Source: Bacterioplanoides pacificum (GTDB lineage: Bacteria > Pseudomonadota > Gammaproteobacteria > Pseudomonadales > Oceanobacteraceae). From it: a DNA stretch of 64,000 nucleotides. This document shows positions 1-8,777 of this stretch, in pieces. The position numbers and the translations under genes are program-made. The notes under the pieces are model-generated. The model saw only the letters and a list, made by a program, of their open reading frames with translations. It had not been told where the DNA came from and ran no database searches. The stretch spans positions 1 through 64,000 of the forward strand of contig NZ_JBHRYB010000016.1 in the NCBI RefSeq assembly GCF_042648445.1, read 5' to 3'. Positions within the stretch are counted from its first letter, which is position 1. Each line of letters opens with the position of its first letter.

Positions 1-1433
1 ACTCTGATAACGATGGTATTTCCGACACCACTGAGAAAGGTGACGCAGAAACACCACGTGACAGCGATGGCGATTTAATTCCGGATTATATGGATGAAGA
101 CTCCGATAACGACGGTATCGCCGACGCAGATGAAAAAGGAGACGCTGAAACTCCGCGCGACAGTGATGACGATGGCATCCCGGACTACCGCGATGATGAC
201 TCCGATAATGATGGAGTTGCAGATAGTCCTGAAACAGCTGGGGAAGATTATGACCGAGATGGCATCCCTGATTATCGAGATGCAATTAATGACTTGGATA
301 AGCAGCAGGTCCAAACAGGTGTCTCTGGAGGAGCAGTTGGCCCTGTAATGATGTTACTTATTCTGGTGATATTGGTGCAGCGCTCTTTTGCCAAATTCAT
401 CGTATTAGTTTCTATAGTACTCCTGAGTCCGGTGGTCTATGCGGACGATTACTCTGGTTTCTATGGCGGGGTTGGTGTTGGCCGGAGTGAATTAGAACCC
501 AAAATATCTGGCACCGGGTTCCGTCGAGATCAAAAGCATGATGACGCTTGGAAGTTATTAGCAGGTTACGATTGGAATGATCGTTGGTCGCTTGAAGGTT
601 TTTATGCCGATTTAGGTAAAACCCACCTTGATCCTCAAGGTGAGGTTAGCTATCAAATGATGGGCGCTACTATGGTTGGCAATTATTGGTTATTTGGCAA
701 AGCGCGGAAAAGCGGCAGCTTGTCTCTTTATGGCAAGGGGGGATTGGCTAATATGAACAACCAAGGAAAGGATTTGCGAGTCCAAAAACAAGAGTCGGTT
801 CACTTTATGTTTGGGGCAGGGGTTGAGTACTATCTGCCTAAGGCAGTAAGCCTACGATTAGAATACGAAGTTTACGATCGTGATGCGTCATATTGGTCAT
901 TGAATATAGTTAAACGTTTCGGTGACAAGTCATCTAAATATCCCGTTCGACAGGAGACGAAGGTTAATAAAGAAGCTGTATTAGAGCCAGTGGAAGAAGC
1001 TGAAGAAAAATTAAATGCTATTGATAACACTGAGGTTGTGAAAGTTCATGCTCCTGAAGTGGCTGTGGTTGCCATTCCATCTATTCAGAAGGTTGATGAG
1101 ATTATGGTAAATATTCGATTTTCAGTTAATTCCACTGAGATAGCGACAGATGACATGATGCTGTTAGAGGGGATTGCAAGAGACATCAAAAGCAATCCGG
1201 CTATGCGGATTGAAATTCAAGCCCATACTGACAGTCGGGGATCAGCTAGTTACAATCAGCAGCTATCCCAAAAGCGAGCGGAAGCCGTGAGCGATTATTT
1301 ACAAGAACACGGTGTTGCCGAAGAACAGCTAATCGCCAAGGGTTATGGTGAGGCGCAACCGATCGCCAGTAACGACAATGCGACTGGGCGGGCGAAAAAC
1401 CGCCGGGTGGAGTTTGTTGTGATCAGCCGCTGA
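1..1433 (+). CDS. Thrombospondin type 3 repeat / OmpA-family outer-membrane protein (5' partial)
   Basis: The reading frame is open to the left edge, so the N-terminus lies outside the window. Roughly the first 290 bases encode Asp-rich units of the DSDNDGIAD / DDDGIPDYRD type, which are thrombospondin type 3 calcium-binding repeats. A Gly-Gly followed by a hydrophobic stretch ending in QRS (about 327-385) is followed at once by a second hydrophobic stretch ending PVVYADD, which looks like a signal peptide (about 387-447). Next comes an OmpA-like beta-barrel region (GFYGGVGVGRSE) and a C-terminal OmpA peptidoglycan-binding domain with the motif NPAMRIEIQAHTDSRGS and RAKNRRVEF. The role is probably structural anchoring of the outer membrane to peptidoglycan. 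The internal membrane-signal pair is odd and may mark two fused proteins. An internal start at ATG 348 (GGAGGAG at 327-333) is possible. A strong terminator follows. Confidence 0.85.
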   Translation, partial: SDNDGISDTTEKGDAETPRDSDGDLIPDYMDEDSDNDGIADADEKGDAETPRDSDDDGIPDYRDDDSDNDGVADSPETAGEDYDRDGIPDYRDAINDLDKQQVQTGVSGGAVGPVMMLLILVILVQRSFAKFIVLVSIVLLSPVVYADDYSGFYGGVGVGRSELEPKISGTGFRRDQKHDDAWKLLAGYDWNDRWSLEGFYADLGKTHLDPQGEVSYQMMGATMVGNYWLFGKARKSGSLSLYGKGGLANMNNQGKDLRVQKQESVHFMFGAGVEYYLPKAVSLRLEYEVYDRDASYWSLNIVKRFGDKSSKYPVRQETKVNKEAVLEPVEEAEEKLNAIDNTEVVKVHAPEVAVVAIPSIQKVDEIMVNIRFSVNSTEIATDDMMLLEGIARDIKSNPAMRIEIQAHTDSRGSASYNQQLSQKRAEAVSDYLQEHGVAEEQLIAKGYGEAQPIASNDNATGRAKNRRVEFVVISR

Positions 1434-1460
1434 TCGCACTGTTACAAAAGCTGTGTTTGG

Positions 1461-1496
1461 GCCCCCTGCCAGTATTGGCCGGGGGCTTTTTTCTTT
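1461..1496 (+). terminator. Rho-independent terminator after the OmpA-family gene
   Basis: GCCCCC at 1461-1466 pairs with GGGGGC at 1481-1486, and an inner GCC/GGC extends the stem across one mismatch. A run of T with one C follows. It lies 27 bases after the stop codon. Confidence 0.9.
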
Positions 1497-1534
1497 ATAC
1501 TCAGTGATCCTTCTTAACTGTACAGAGAACGAAC

Positions 1535-2188
1535 ATGTCTTTTGGCCAGGTGATTGCGCTGCTGAGCTTTGTTTTGTCGATGGGCACCATCGCACTAACC
1601 TATTGGGTCGGTACCAGCCAGGGAACCGCAGCCTTGTGCAACCCTTTTATCGATGGTTGTACCGATATCACCCATACCGGTATGAAAGGCGATGCCGGTT
1701 TTATTTTCCGCGGCGGTATGATTGCTGCGACCGCATTTTTTAGTGTCTGGTGGTACATCATGCGGCGCTGGATGCAGGACTATAACAATCGTATTGCCCT
1801 GGGGCTGATGCAGCTTTTTGGCACGCTCGCCGCCATCGGCTTGCTGGTCGGCACAGCTGTGCTGGTGCCGGAAAAAGACGCCACCCGCTGGGGTGTCCAT
1901 GTTCGTGGCGCCAATCTGTTTTTTCAGGGCATGCTGATTGCCTTAACGATGAACTATGTGATGTTGTTCCGGGCGCGTAAACAGGGCCTGGTGGTGCCAT
2001 CTTTCCTGGCCAAGTCGGTGGTTATGGCGATTTTATGGTTTATGTTTGTTGCCTTTGCCGGGGTAACCGTGGGCATCGACATGAGTCACGGCAAACGGAT
2101 TATCGAATGGTGGGCAACGTTATTTATCGGCCTGTATTTTATAACGGCCTGGTGGGACTGGAAAAAAATACGCCTCGCCGTGAACTGA
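1535..2188 (+). CDS. Multi-pass membrane protein, first of three tandem paralogues
   Basis: 217 residues with about six hydrophobic segments and no enzymatic motif. A conserved extracytoplasmic-looking motif CNPFIDGC (Cys35, Cys42) is followed by DIT-x-TG, and the C-terminus has IIEWW...DWKKIRL. The next two genes share both motifs at nearly the same positions, so all three come from tandem duplication. The layout, with an early Cys/Gly loop and five to six helices, recalls the Frag1/DRAM/Sfk1 family, but that is a pattern-level resemblance only. The two Cys could form a disulfide. Function unknown. Start ATG 1535 was chosen because it begins the conserved first helix; the upstream sequence has AGAGAACG as a modest SD. 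Confidence 0.8.
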   Translation: MSFGQVIALLSFVLSMGTIALTYWVGTSQGTAALCNPFIDGCTDITHTGMKGDAGFIFRGGMIAATAFFSVWWYIMRRWMQDYNNRIALGLMQLFGTLAAIGLLVGTAVLVPEKDATRWGVHVRGANLFFQGMLIALTMNYVMLFRARKQGLVVPSFLAKSVVMAILWFMFVAFAGVTVGIDMSHGKRIIEWWATLFIGLYFITAWWDWKKIRLAVN

Positions 2189-2225
2189 TTACCAGCCGCT
2201 GCCCGGTCTGTCCGGCAGCCACTCG

Positions 2226-2237
2226 CACAAGGATGTG
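2226..2237 (+). promoter_or_regulatory. CsrA/RsmA-consensus-like hairpin covering the SD of the second paralogue
   Basis: CACAAGGATGTG can fold with CACA/TGTG arms and displays AGGA in the loop. This AGGA is also the only good Shine-Dalgarno of the ATG at 2240. The match to the published CsrA SELEX consensus (ACARGGAUGU core) is full length over ten bases. Binding itself is inferred. Confidence 0.5.
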
Positions 2238-2239
2238 TC

Positions 2240-2944
2240 ATGACTCTGCCACAACGCACCGCACTGTTTTCATTTGTTTTCCCGCTACTGGTCATTGCCG
2301 TCAGTTATTACCTCAGCTGGCAGGGTGGCCATGTCGAGTTGTGTAATCCGTTTCTTCAGGGCTGTGAAGCCATTACCGCCAGTGGCATTTATTATCCTGC
2401 TGCTTACGTGTTTCGTGGGCTGATTATCGCTTTTGTTTGTTTTGCATTGTGGTGGTATTGCGCCGGAGCCTGGCTCGAAAGTGTGCGTGAGGAACCTCTT
2501 AAACCCTGGTTACACCGTACGGTGCGTATTGCTATGGCAGCCTGTGTGTTGGGTATTGCTGCCGTTGCGGTGATGGGGGAAAACATGCTGCCGGTGAACG
2601 AACATCGTGGTTTATGGCGGTTTCATACAGCGCTGGCGGTGTTGTTTTTTTTAACCACTTCAGTCTGCCAGATACTGATGGCGCGTCGTATGCACCAGCT
2701 GAAGCAGCAACTGGATTTTCCACGCTGGAGTATCGCCGCTAAAGTGATTCTGGCGCTGTTGCAGCTGCTGTTATTAACGGTGTTTTTATTAGCCGTGGCT
2801 ATCGGGGTAAAAACCACGCAGCTGGAACAGGTGATTGAATGGTGGCTGGCATTATTATCCAGTTTGTTTTTTCTCAGTGGTTATTGGGACTGGCGTGACT
2901 TCCGCCTGATACGACTGGAAAAAAGCACGGAGGTGACACCATGA
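2240..2944 (+). CDS. Multi-pass membrane protein, second of three tandem paralogues
   Basis: 234 residues, about six hydrophobic helices. It shares CNPFLQGC (Cys35, Cys42), AIT-x-SGI and the C-terminal VIEWW...YWDWRDFRLI block with its neighbours. It lies 51 bases after the first copy. Its stop overlaps the start of the third copy by four bases (ATGA at 2941-2944), so the last two are translationally coupled. The SD (AGGATG at 2230-2235) sits in a CsrA-like hairpin, suggesting post-transcriptional control. No known function; weak resemblance to Frag1/DRAM/Sfk1 membrane proteins. Confidence 0.8.
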   Translation: MTLPQRTALFSFVFPLLVIAVSYYLSWQGGHVELCNPFLQGCEAITASGIYYPAAYVFRGLIIAFVCFALWWYCAGAWLESVREEPLKPWLHRTVRIAMAACVLGIAAVAVMGENMLPVNEHRGLWRFHTALAVLFFLTTSVCQILMARRMHQLKQQLDFPRWSIAAKVILALLQLLLLTVFLLAVAIGVKTTQLEQVIEWWLALLSSLFFLSGYWDWRDFRLIRLEKSTEVTP

Positions 2945-3621
2945 AGCCGGGTTTTACTTTGCCACAAAAACTGGCGCTGGGCAGTTTCTGGTTATCACAT
3001 CTGACCTTCTGGTTTACCTTATTGCTGGGCATGTGGCTGGGTAATACGCCAGTGTGTATACCTTATATTTCTGGCTGTACCAGCATTACTGCAACCGGCA
3101 TACCCGAGCTACAGGGGTATTTTTTCCGGGCTGGTTTAATCTCTGCCTGTGTGTTGTTTGTTTTCTGGTGGTATTGCCTGAAAAGCTGGCTAATACAGCT
3201 GGCTCCTGCCAAACCTATTTTAACGGTACGCTGGATGGTGAGCCTGGGGATCGTCAGTTCGTTGTGTCTGATTGTGGCGACGGCGGTATTGCGGCCGGAT
3301 AAAAGCCAGTTACCCTGGCAGCTTCATACCGTCGGTGCGGCGTTATTTTTCCTGATTTCTTTATTGGTTCAGACCCGGGTGACATTTTACCTGCGCGCCT
3401 TGGCACGCCAGGGGATCGATATCGGCAGTAGTCTGCCCGGCAAGTGGCGAATTATTGCAGCTCAGTGGTGTTTTCTGCTGTTGATGATCGGGCTGCAGTT
3501 AAGCGACAGCGGCAATGCGGCAAAAAATGTAGTGGAGTGGTGGATGGCGCTGCTGATTGGTGGTTATTACCTCAGCAGCGCTCAGGACTGGTCACATTTC
3601 CGGCTGACGGATGCCGAATAA
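2941..3621 (+). CDS. Multi-pass membrane protein, third of three tandem paralogues
   Basis: 226 residues, about six hydrophobic helices. The motif is CIPYISGC (Cys39, Cys46), then SIT-x-TGI, and at the C-terminus VVEWW...AQDWSHFRL, matching the two upstream genes. Its N-terminus is four residues longer than theirs. The start overlaps the stop of the second copy (ATGA), so it is read by coupling. It ends ten bases before the convergent yhhJ-like gene, with no terminator hairpin evident between them. Function unknown. Confidence 0.8.
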   Translation: MKPGFTLPQKLALGSFWLSHLTFWFTLLLGMWLGNTPVCIPYISGCTSITATGIPELQGYFFRAGLISACVLFVFWWYCLKSWLIQLAPAKPILTVRWMVSLGIVSSLCLIVATAVLRPDKSQLPWQLHTVGAALFFLISLLVQTRVTFYLRALARQGIDIGSSLPGKWRIIAAQWCFLLLMIGLQLSDSGNAAKNVVEWWMALLIGGYYLSSAQDWSHFRLTDAE

Positions 3622-3631
3622 ACGGCTCTGG

Positions 3632-4750
3632 TCAGCCTTCGATGGCCTTACGGAAACGCTTCAGCGCGATGCTGAAAAATACCAGTCCGGATATGGCTAA
3701 TAACAGCAACTGAGGCCATACATTCTGCAATCCGGCGCCACGATATAAGACGCCCTGAGAAAAGCTGACAAAATGACTGGAAGGTGACAGCTGCATCAGC
3801 CAGCGCACCAGGTCAGGCATACTTTCCTGGGGGGTGGTTCCGCCGGATAACAGGTACATAATCACAATCACCGGGATCACCAGTAAACCAAACTGGGCCA
3901 TGGAATGGGTCACGGTACCCAACATGATGCTGAGTGAGGTCAGCGAAAACAAATACAATACCGCCCCCAGAGTAAACAGCCAGACTGAGCCCTGAATCGG
4001 CACCTGTAGCCACAGATGGACAACCAGCCATAACGATAATAACGCCACCACCAGAATAACCAGTCCGTTGGCCCAGATTTTTGCCAGCATAATTTCAGCC
4101 GGGGTCACCGGCATCACCAGTAAATGTTCGATGGTGCCGTGCTCGCGCTCACGGATCAGTGCCGCGCCGGTCAGAATTACCCCCAGCATGGTGATGCTGT
4201 TCACCAGCTGCATCAGCGAGTTAAACCAGACGGAACTGGAATTCGGATTAAATAACCGCCGCACATTAATATCGAGTGGCAGTTTGTCGCTCAGTTGTTG
4301 TCCGGGGCTGAGGTATTTCATCACTTCGGCAATAATAATCTGCTGAATATACACTGAGCCATTGCCCGCCTGAGTCATGGCTGAGGCGTCGACGTTTAAC
4401 TGCAGTTGTGGCTGGCGGCCGGCCAGCAGATCTTTTTCGAAATCCGGCGGAAACACCAGTACAAAAACGTATTCGCCGTTTTCCAGCACCTCATTAATCC
4501 GGCTGGCGGGTATCTCCGCGGCGGCTTTAAACTGGGGGGGTAATAACGCCGCACTGATCTGACGACTGAGCAACGAATGATCGTCGTCGACCACGGCCAC
4601 ACTGGCGTCTTTGACTTCAAAACTGACGCCGGTAGAGATGGAATAAATCGCCAGTGAAAAAATATAGACAATCAGTATCATCAGCACGATATCGGCTTTC
4701 AGACTGAATAACTCTTTAACACCTAAGCGGCGGATATTGGCAAGATTCAT
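3632..4750 (-). CDS. yhhJ: ABC-2 type transporter permease (YhhJ-like)
   Basis: 372 residues, close to E. coli YhhJ in length and position. One N-terminal membrane helix is followed by a large extracytoplasmic region (about residues 40-170), then five helices near the C-terminus including the EREHGTIEHLLVMPVTPAE loop typical of ABC-2 permeases. It starts one base after the stop of rbbA, so the three genes yhiI-rbbA-yhhJ form one minus-strand operon. It should supply the second half of the membrane channel. The substrate is unknown; drug or toxic compound efflux is a family-level inference. Confidence 0.88.
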   Translation of the reverse strand: MNLANIRRLGVKELFSLKADIVLMILIVYIFSLAIYSISTGVSFEVKDASVAVVDDDHSLLSRQISAALLPPQFKAAAEIPASRINEVLENGEYVFVLVFPPDFEKDLLAGRQPQLQLNVDASAMTQAGNGSVYIQQIIIAEVMKYLSPGQQLSDKLPLDINVRRLFNPNSSSVWFNSLMQLVNSITMLGVILTGAALIREREHGTIEHLLVMPVTPAEIMLAKIWANGLVILVVALLSLWLVVHLWLQVPIQGSVWLFTLGAVLYLFSLTSLSIMLGTVTHSMAQFGLLVIPVIVIMYLLSGGTTPQESMPDLVRWLMQLSPSSHFVSFSQGVLYRGAGLQNVWPQLLLLAISGLVFFSIALKRFRKAIEG

Positions 4751-7525
4751 TCAGCGCTCCTGCTTGTTCAGGCCGAGCCAGGCGAGAAGGGTAAACAACA
4801 CAATAAAGCCGGCTAATGCCAGATGGTTAACCCACAGCTCCGGCCAGTGCAGCGATTTGGTAAAGGTACCGATACTGATCTGCTGGAACCAGGAAGCCGG
4901 AAAACTCAGCCCTAATATCTGGCCGGCCTGATTCAGCGAGGACACCGGCGTTAATAAACCGGAGAAATTCACCGCCGGCACAATACTTAACACCACCGAG
5001 GCAAACATGGCGGCGACCTGGGTACGGGTAAAGGTGGAGATGACCAGACCAAAACTGGTGGTGGCCCAGACGTATAACAGTGCCCCCAGTGTCAGAGCAG
5101 ATAATGAGCCTTTCACCGGCACCTGAAATAACAACACCGCCAACGCCAGCAATGATAAATAGCTGATAAAAGCGATGACGATATACGGTGCCTGTTTGCC
5201 GGATAAAAATTCCAGCCTGGTCACCGGGGTTGAGTGGAAGTTGGCGATGGAACCGGTTTCTTTTTCCCGGACGATCCCCAGTGCTGTCATCATTGCCGGA
5301 ATTAATACCAGCATCAGCATCACCACGCCGGGGACAATGGCATACACACTTTTAAAGCTCTGATTAAAATAAAAACGGGAATTCACCTGTAAGGGTAATA
5401 AATCCGCACTGGCGTAGGGTGAGCGCCGGAATACCCGTTGCAGCTCGTCCACCGTCATGCCGGTGATATAACCGGCGCTGGTTTCCGCTTTAAACGGCAT
5501 CGCACCATCAATAAGAACATTAATCTGTGGCCGCTCTCGCTGTAAAAAATCACGGCCAAAATCGGGCGGAATTTCAACCACCAGAGTCAGCTCCCCTTGT
5601 TTTAATAATTCCAGCCCCTGTTGATAACTGCTGAGTGGTGTTTGTGGCTGAAAATAGCGCGAGCCGGATAAACTGGCTTCCAGTGCCCGGCTCTCGCGTG
5701 ACTGATCGAGATCGAGCACCGCGTATTTTAATTCTTCCACATCGAACGAAATGCCATAACCGAAGGTCAGCATCAGTATTAATGGCCCGAATAAGGAAAA
5801 CGCCAGACGGATCGGATCACGGATAATTTCCAGCGTTTCACGCCGGGCATAGGCCCACCAACGGCGCAGGCTGATGGCCGCCGCCGGTTTGTCGCTGACT
5901 GGTTTGCTGTTGTTCTTAGTGTTGGCTTTGGTGTTGGCTTCAGTGTTAGCGCTGTCGCTGGTCGGCTGCGCCTTATCGTCGTCCTGCGCTTCTGGCGGTA
6001 ATTGTGAGGCTTCACGCAGGTAATCAACAAACGCGCCTTCGAGTGATTCAAAACCGCGTTGTTGCGCCAGCGTATCAGGCTGGCCAACCGCCAGCACTTC
6101 ACCGGCATGCATCAGGGAAATACGGTCGCAGCGTTCGGCCTCATTCATAAAATGGGTGGAAATAAAAATCGTCACGCCATCTTCGCGCGACAACTTCACC
6201 AGCTGCCGCCAGAAGGCATCGCGGGCGACCGGATCGACACCGGAGGTGGGTTCATCGAGAATCAGAATTTCCGGCCGGTGTAATACCGCAACCGCCAGCT
6301 GCAGACGCTGGCGAATCCCCAGCGGCAGGCTTTCCGGCAGAGTATCGGCAACCTCACACAGATCAAACTGGGTTAATAATTCATCCACCCGCTGTTGTGC
6401 CTGGTCGCCGCTTAATTCATACAGACCGGCGTGTAATTGCAGGTTCTGACGCACGCTGATTTCGCCGTACAGCGAGAAACTCTGCGACATATAACCGACC
6501 TTACGGCGGGTAGCGATGTCTTTCGGATCCGGTTGCTGGCCGAATAACCGTGCTTCACCGGAAGAAATCGGTAACAGCCCGGTGAGCATTTTCATGGTGG
6601 TGGTTTTACCACAACCATTCGAGCCGAGAAAACCAAAAATTTCGCCGCGGCGAATGCGGAAGGAGACATTATTCACGGCAATAAAATCACCAAAGCGGCG
6701 GGTTAACCCCTGAGCTTCAATCGCCGGTTGCTCATCACTGAAACTCAGTGGCGGCACGACAACGTCCTGGTGACGACCCCGTTTCTGTTGTGGTAATAAA
6801 CGAATAAATGCCTGTTCCAGCGTTTCACTGTGTGTTTGTTGCAACAGTTGTTGTGGCGAACCGGTGGCGATAATTTCGCCATCATCGAGCGCGGCCAGCC
6901 AGTCAAACTGTTGCGCTTCTTCCATATAAGCGGTGGCAACAATCACACTCATTTGTGGCCGCTGGCGCCGGATGCGGCTGATTAATTGCCAGAACTGCTG
7001 GCGTGATAACGGATCAACGCCAGTGGTCGGTTCGTCGAGAATCAATAAATCCGGATCGTGAATTAAGGCACAACAAAGGCTGAGTTTTTGTTTCATACCG
7101 CCGGATAATTTACCCGCCGGACGATCGAGAAAGGGTGCCAGGCCGGTTGCCCGGGTCAGCTGCTGAATACGCTGCTGGCGTTCTTCTGCCGGTTGGCCGA
7201 ATAAATTAGCAAAAAAATCCAGGTTTTCACTGACACTCAGGGTCGGGTAGAGGTTACGTCCCAGCCCCTGGGGCATATAAGCAATGCGGGATAACGCCTG
7301 TTTGCGGAAGCGGCGCGAGCGGATATCACCGTCAAGCACCTGAATATCACCCTGCTGTAATTGTTTAACGCCGGTAATTAAGGCCAGCAGGGTGGATTTA
7401 CCGACACCATCCGGGCCGATTAAACCGGCCATCAGTCCGGCCGGAATCGTCAGCTGGCCGACGCTTAATACCTTCTGTGTGCCGTAGTGATGACACACAT
7501 CACGGGCTTCAACAATGGCTTTCAT
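4751..7525 (-). CDS. rbbA: Fused ABC transporter, two ATPase domains plus permease (RbbA-like)
   Basis: 924 residues. The first nucleotide-binding domain has Walker A GPDGVGKST (37-45), signature SGGMKQ (141-146) and Walker B LILDEPTTGVD (161-171). The second has Walker A GSNGCGKTT (301-309) and LILDEPTSGVD, but its signature is degenerate (LPLGIRQ, about 400-406), as in the E. coli RbbA family. A low-complexity linker rich in ANTK/ANTE units (about 525-545) leads to an ABC-2 permease domain. E. coli RbbA was described as ribosome-associated, but the fused permease and the operon argue for export together with YhiI and YhhJ. Start ATG 7525 lies nine bases after yhiI. Confidence 0.92.
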   Translation of the reverse strand: MKAIVEARDVCHHYGTQKVLSVGQLTIPAGLMAGLIGPDGVGKSTLLALITGVKQLQQGDIQVLDGDIRSRRFRKQALSRIAYMPQGLGRNLYPTLSVSENLDFFANLFGQPAEERQQRIQQLTRATGLAPFLDRPAGKLSGGMKQKLSLCCALIHDPDLLILDEPTTGVDPLSRQQFWQLISRIRRQRPQMSVIVATAYMEEAQQFDWLAALDDGEIIATGSPQQLLQQTHSETLEQAFIRLLPQQKRGRHQDVVVPPLSFSDEQPAIEAQGLTRRFGDFIAVNNVSFRIRRGEIFGFLGSNGCGKTTTMKMLTGLLPISSGEARLFGQQPDPKDIATRRKVGYMSQSFSLYGEISVRQNLQLHAGLYELSGDQAQQRVDELLTQFDLCEVADTLPESLPLGIRQRLQLAVAVLHRPEILILDEPTSGVDPVARDAFWRQLVKLSREDGVTIFISTHFMNEAERCDRISLMHAGEVLAVGQPDTLAQQRGFESLEGAFVDYLREASQLPPEAQDDDKAQPTSDSANTEANTKANTKNNSKPVSDKPAAAISLRRWWAYARRETLEIIRDPIRLAFSLFGPLILMLTFGYGISFDVEELKYAVLDLDQSRESRALEASLSGSRYFQPQTPLSSYQQGLELLKQGELTLVVEIPPDFGRDFLQRERPQINVLIDGAMPFKAETSAGYITGMTVDELQRVFRRSPYASADLLPLQVNSRFYFNQSFKSVYAIVPGVVMLMLVLIPAMMTALGIVREKETGSIANFHSTPVTRLEFLSGKQAPYIVIAFISYLSLLALAVLLFQVPVKGSLSALTLGALLYVWATTSFGLVISTFTRTQVAAMFASVVLSIVPAVNFSGLLTPVSSLNQAGQILGLSFPASWFQQISIGTFTKSLHWPELWVNHLALAGFIVLFTLLAWLGLNKQER

Positions 7526-7534
7526 AAGGCGCCC

Positions 7535-8533
7535 TTATTGTTGACCGGAAGGTTCGCCAGCCGGAAGTTTTACCTGCAACGACTGTGGCCACGGTGCCTG
7601 AGCATCGGTTCGTACCCAGCCAATACCGCGTACGCCGGTTTTTACCACATCCTGATATTGCGCCAGCAGTTGTTCATCGATATTGATTTTAATGCGGAAA
7701 ATCAGGTCGGCACGGGCTTCGCGGGTTTCGACCTGTTTCGGGGTGAACTGGGCGTCGGCGGCGATAAAGGAAATACGCGCCGGGATGACATACTCCGGTG
7801 CGGGGTCGAGAATAATACGTGCCTCATCCTGCATCCGCAGCTGGCCAATAATATCGGCCGTTAAAAACAGCTCCATATAAACATCGCTGGTATCCAGTAA
7901 CGTCACCACATGACCACCGGCAGCAATCACTTCACCGGCGTTGACCAGTTTATATTGCACCCGGCCATTACGTGGTGCGCGGATTTCAGTGTCATCGAGC
8001 AGGGTTTCCAGCTGTGCCAGTCCGGCGCGGGCGGCATCCACACTGGCTAAGGTCCGTTTTTTCGTGGCCTCGGCCAGACGTAATGTCGCCACGGCGGAAT
8101 CGTACTGGGTTTGCGCCAGTTCCAGCTTTTCTTTGGGGGCGACTTTTTTCCGGTACATGGAACGGGCGCGTTTGAGATCGGCATCGGCCTGTTTTAACAG
8201 GCTCTGGCGCTGGCTGATGGCGGCGTCGGCTTCTTCGGCGGCTAACTCGGCCTGGGTAATCATCGCCATCGCTTCACTGCGTTTGGCCAGCAGTTGTTGG
8301 TTATCCAGCCGCACCAGAACATCACCGGCCTTTACCTGATCGCCTTCTTTTACCAGCACCTGGGCGATACGTCCTGCCTGCTTACTGGCAATGGTGACCT
8401 GTTCGGCTTCGATCCGGCCATTACTGAAACTGAAACCTTCGGGTTGATCGCTGTTTTGCCATAACAATAACCAGCCGATAACGGCCAGGGCGGCGACAAA
8501 AAACACAAGCATTAAGTAGCGGAGAGGTTTCAT
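7535..8533 (-). CDS. yhiI: HlyD/EmrA-type membrane fusion protein (YhiI-like)
   Basis: 332 residues. One N-terminal membrane anchor (about 7-25) is followed by the first half of a lipoyl/barrel-sandwich domain (VTIASKQAGRIAQVLVKEGD, about 47-66). Then come a long coiled coil rich in Ala, Lys and Glu (about 80-190), the second lipoyl half (IRAPRNGRVQYKLVNAGEV) and a beta-barrel. It is the periplasmic adaptor that would connect the RbbA/YhhJ inner-membrane pump to an outer-membrane channel. It is the first gene of the operon; the promoter should lie in 8534-8690, shared back to back with the LRR gene. Confidence 0.9.
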   Translation of the reverse strand: MKPLRYLMLVFFVAALAVIGWLLLWQNSDQPEGFSFSNGRIEAEQVTIASKQAGRIAQVLVKEGDQVKAGDVLVRLDNQQLLAKRSEAMAMITQAELAAEEADAAISQRQSLLKQADADLKRARSMYRKKVAPKEKLELAQTQYDSAVATLRLAEATKKRTLASVDAARAGLAQLETLLDDTEIRAPRNGRVQYKLVNAGEVIAAGGHVVTLLDTSDVYMELFLTADIIGQLRMQDEARIILDPAPEYVIPARISFIAADAQFTPKQVETREARADLIFRIKINIDEQLLAQYQDVVKTGVRGIGWVRTDAQAPWPQSLQVKLPAGEPSGQQ

Positions 8534-8696
8534 AACAGTTCCTTGAATGGCTGAGCTGACCGAGTGGCTGATTATGTGTCTTATCAGCAGTTCTGGCCAG
8601 CGATTCAGATCAAGATAGGTTCAATAGGCTGTCTCATCTTCGGGACACTGTGTTGCCCTTGATTGAGTGAATCCTGATGACCGATGAGGGCACAGC

Positions 8697-8777
8697 ATGA
8701 CGATGCAATTAATTGCTGTGAATACCGCTGTTAAATCTGTCATTATTGACCGGTCTAACGTCATGGATTGGTTATGA
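8697..8777 (+). CDS. Short leader ORF (26 aa) coupled to the LRR gene
   Basis: ATG 8697 has a very good SD (GAGGG at 8686-8690, six-base spacing). The ORF encodes 26 residues beginning MTMQLIAVNTAV and ending MDWL. Its TGA (8775-8777) overlaps the ATG of the LRR gene at 8774 as ATGA. The LRR gene itself has no clear SD, so its translation probably depends on this leader. No attenuator-type codon run is seen. Whether the peptide has its own role is unknown. Confidence 0.5.
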   Translation: MTMQLIAVNTAVKSVIIDRSNVMDWL

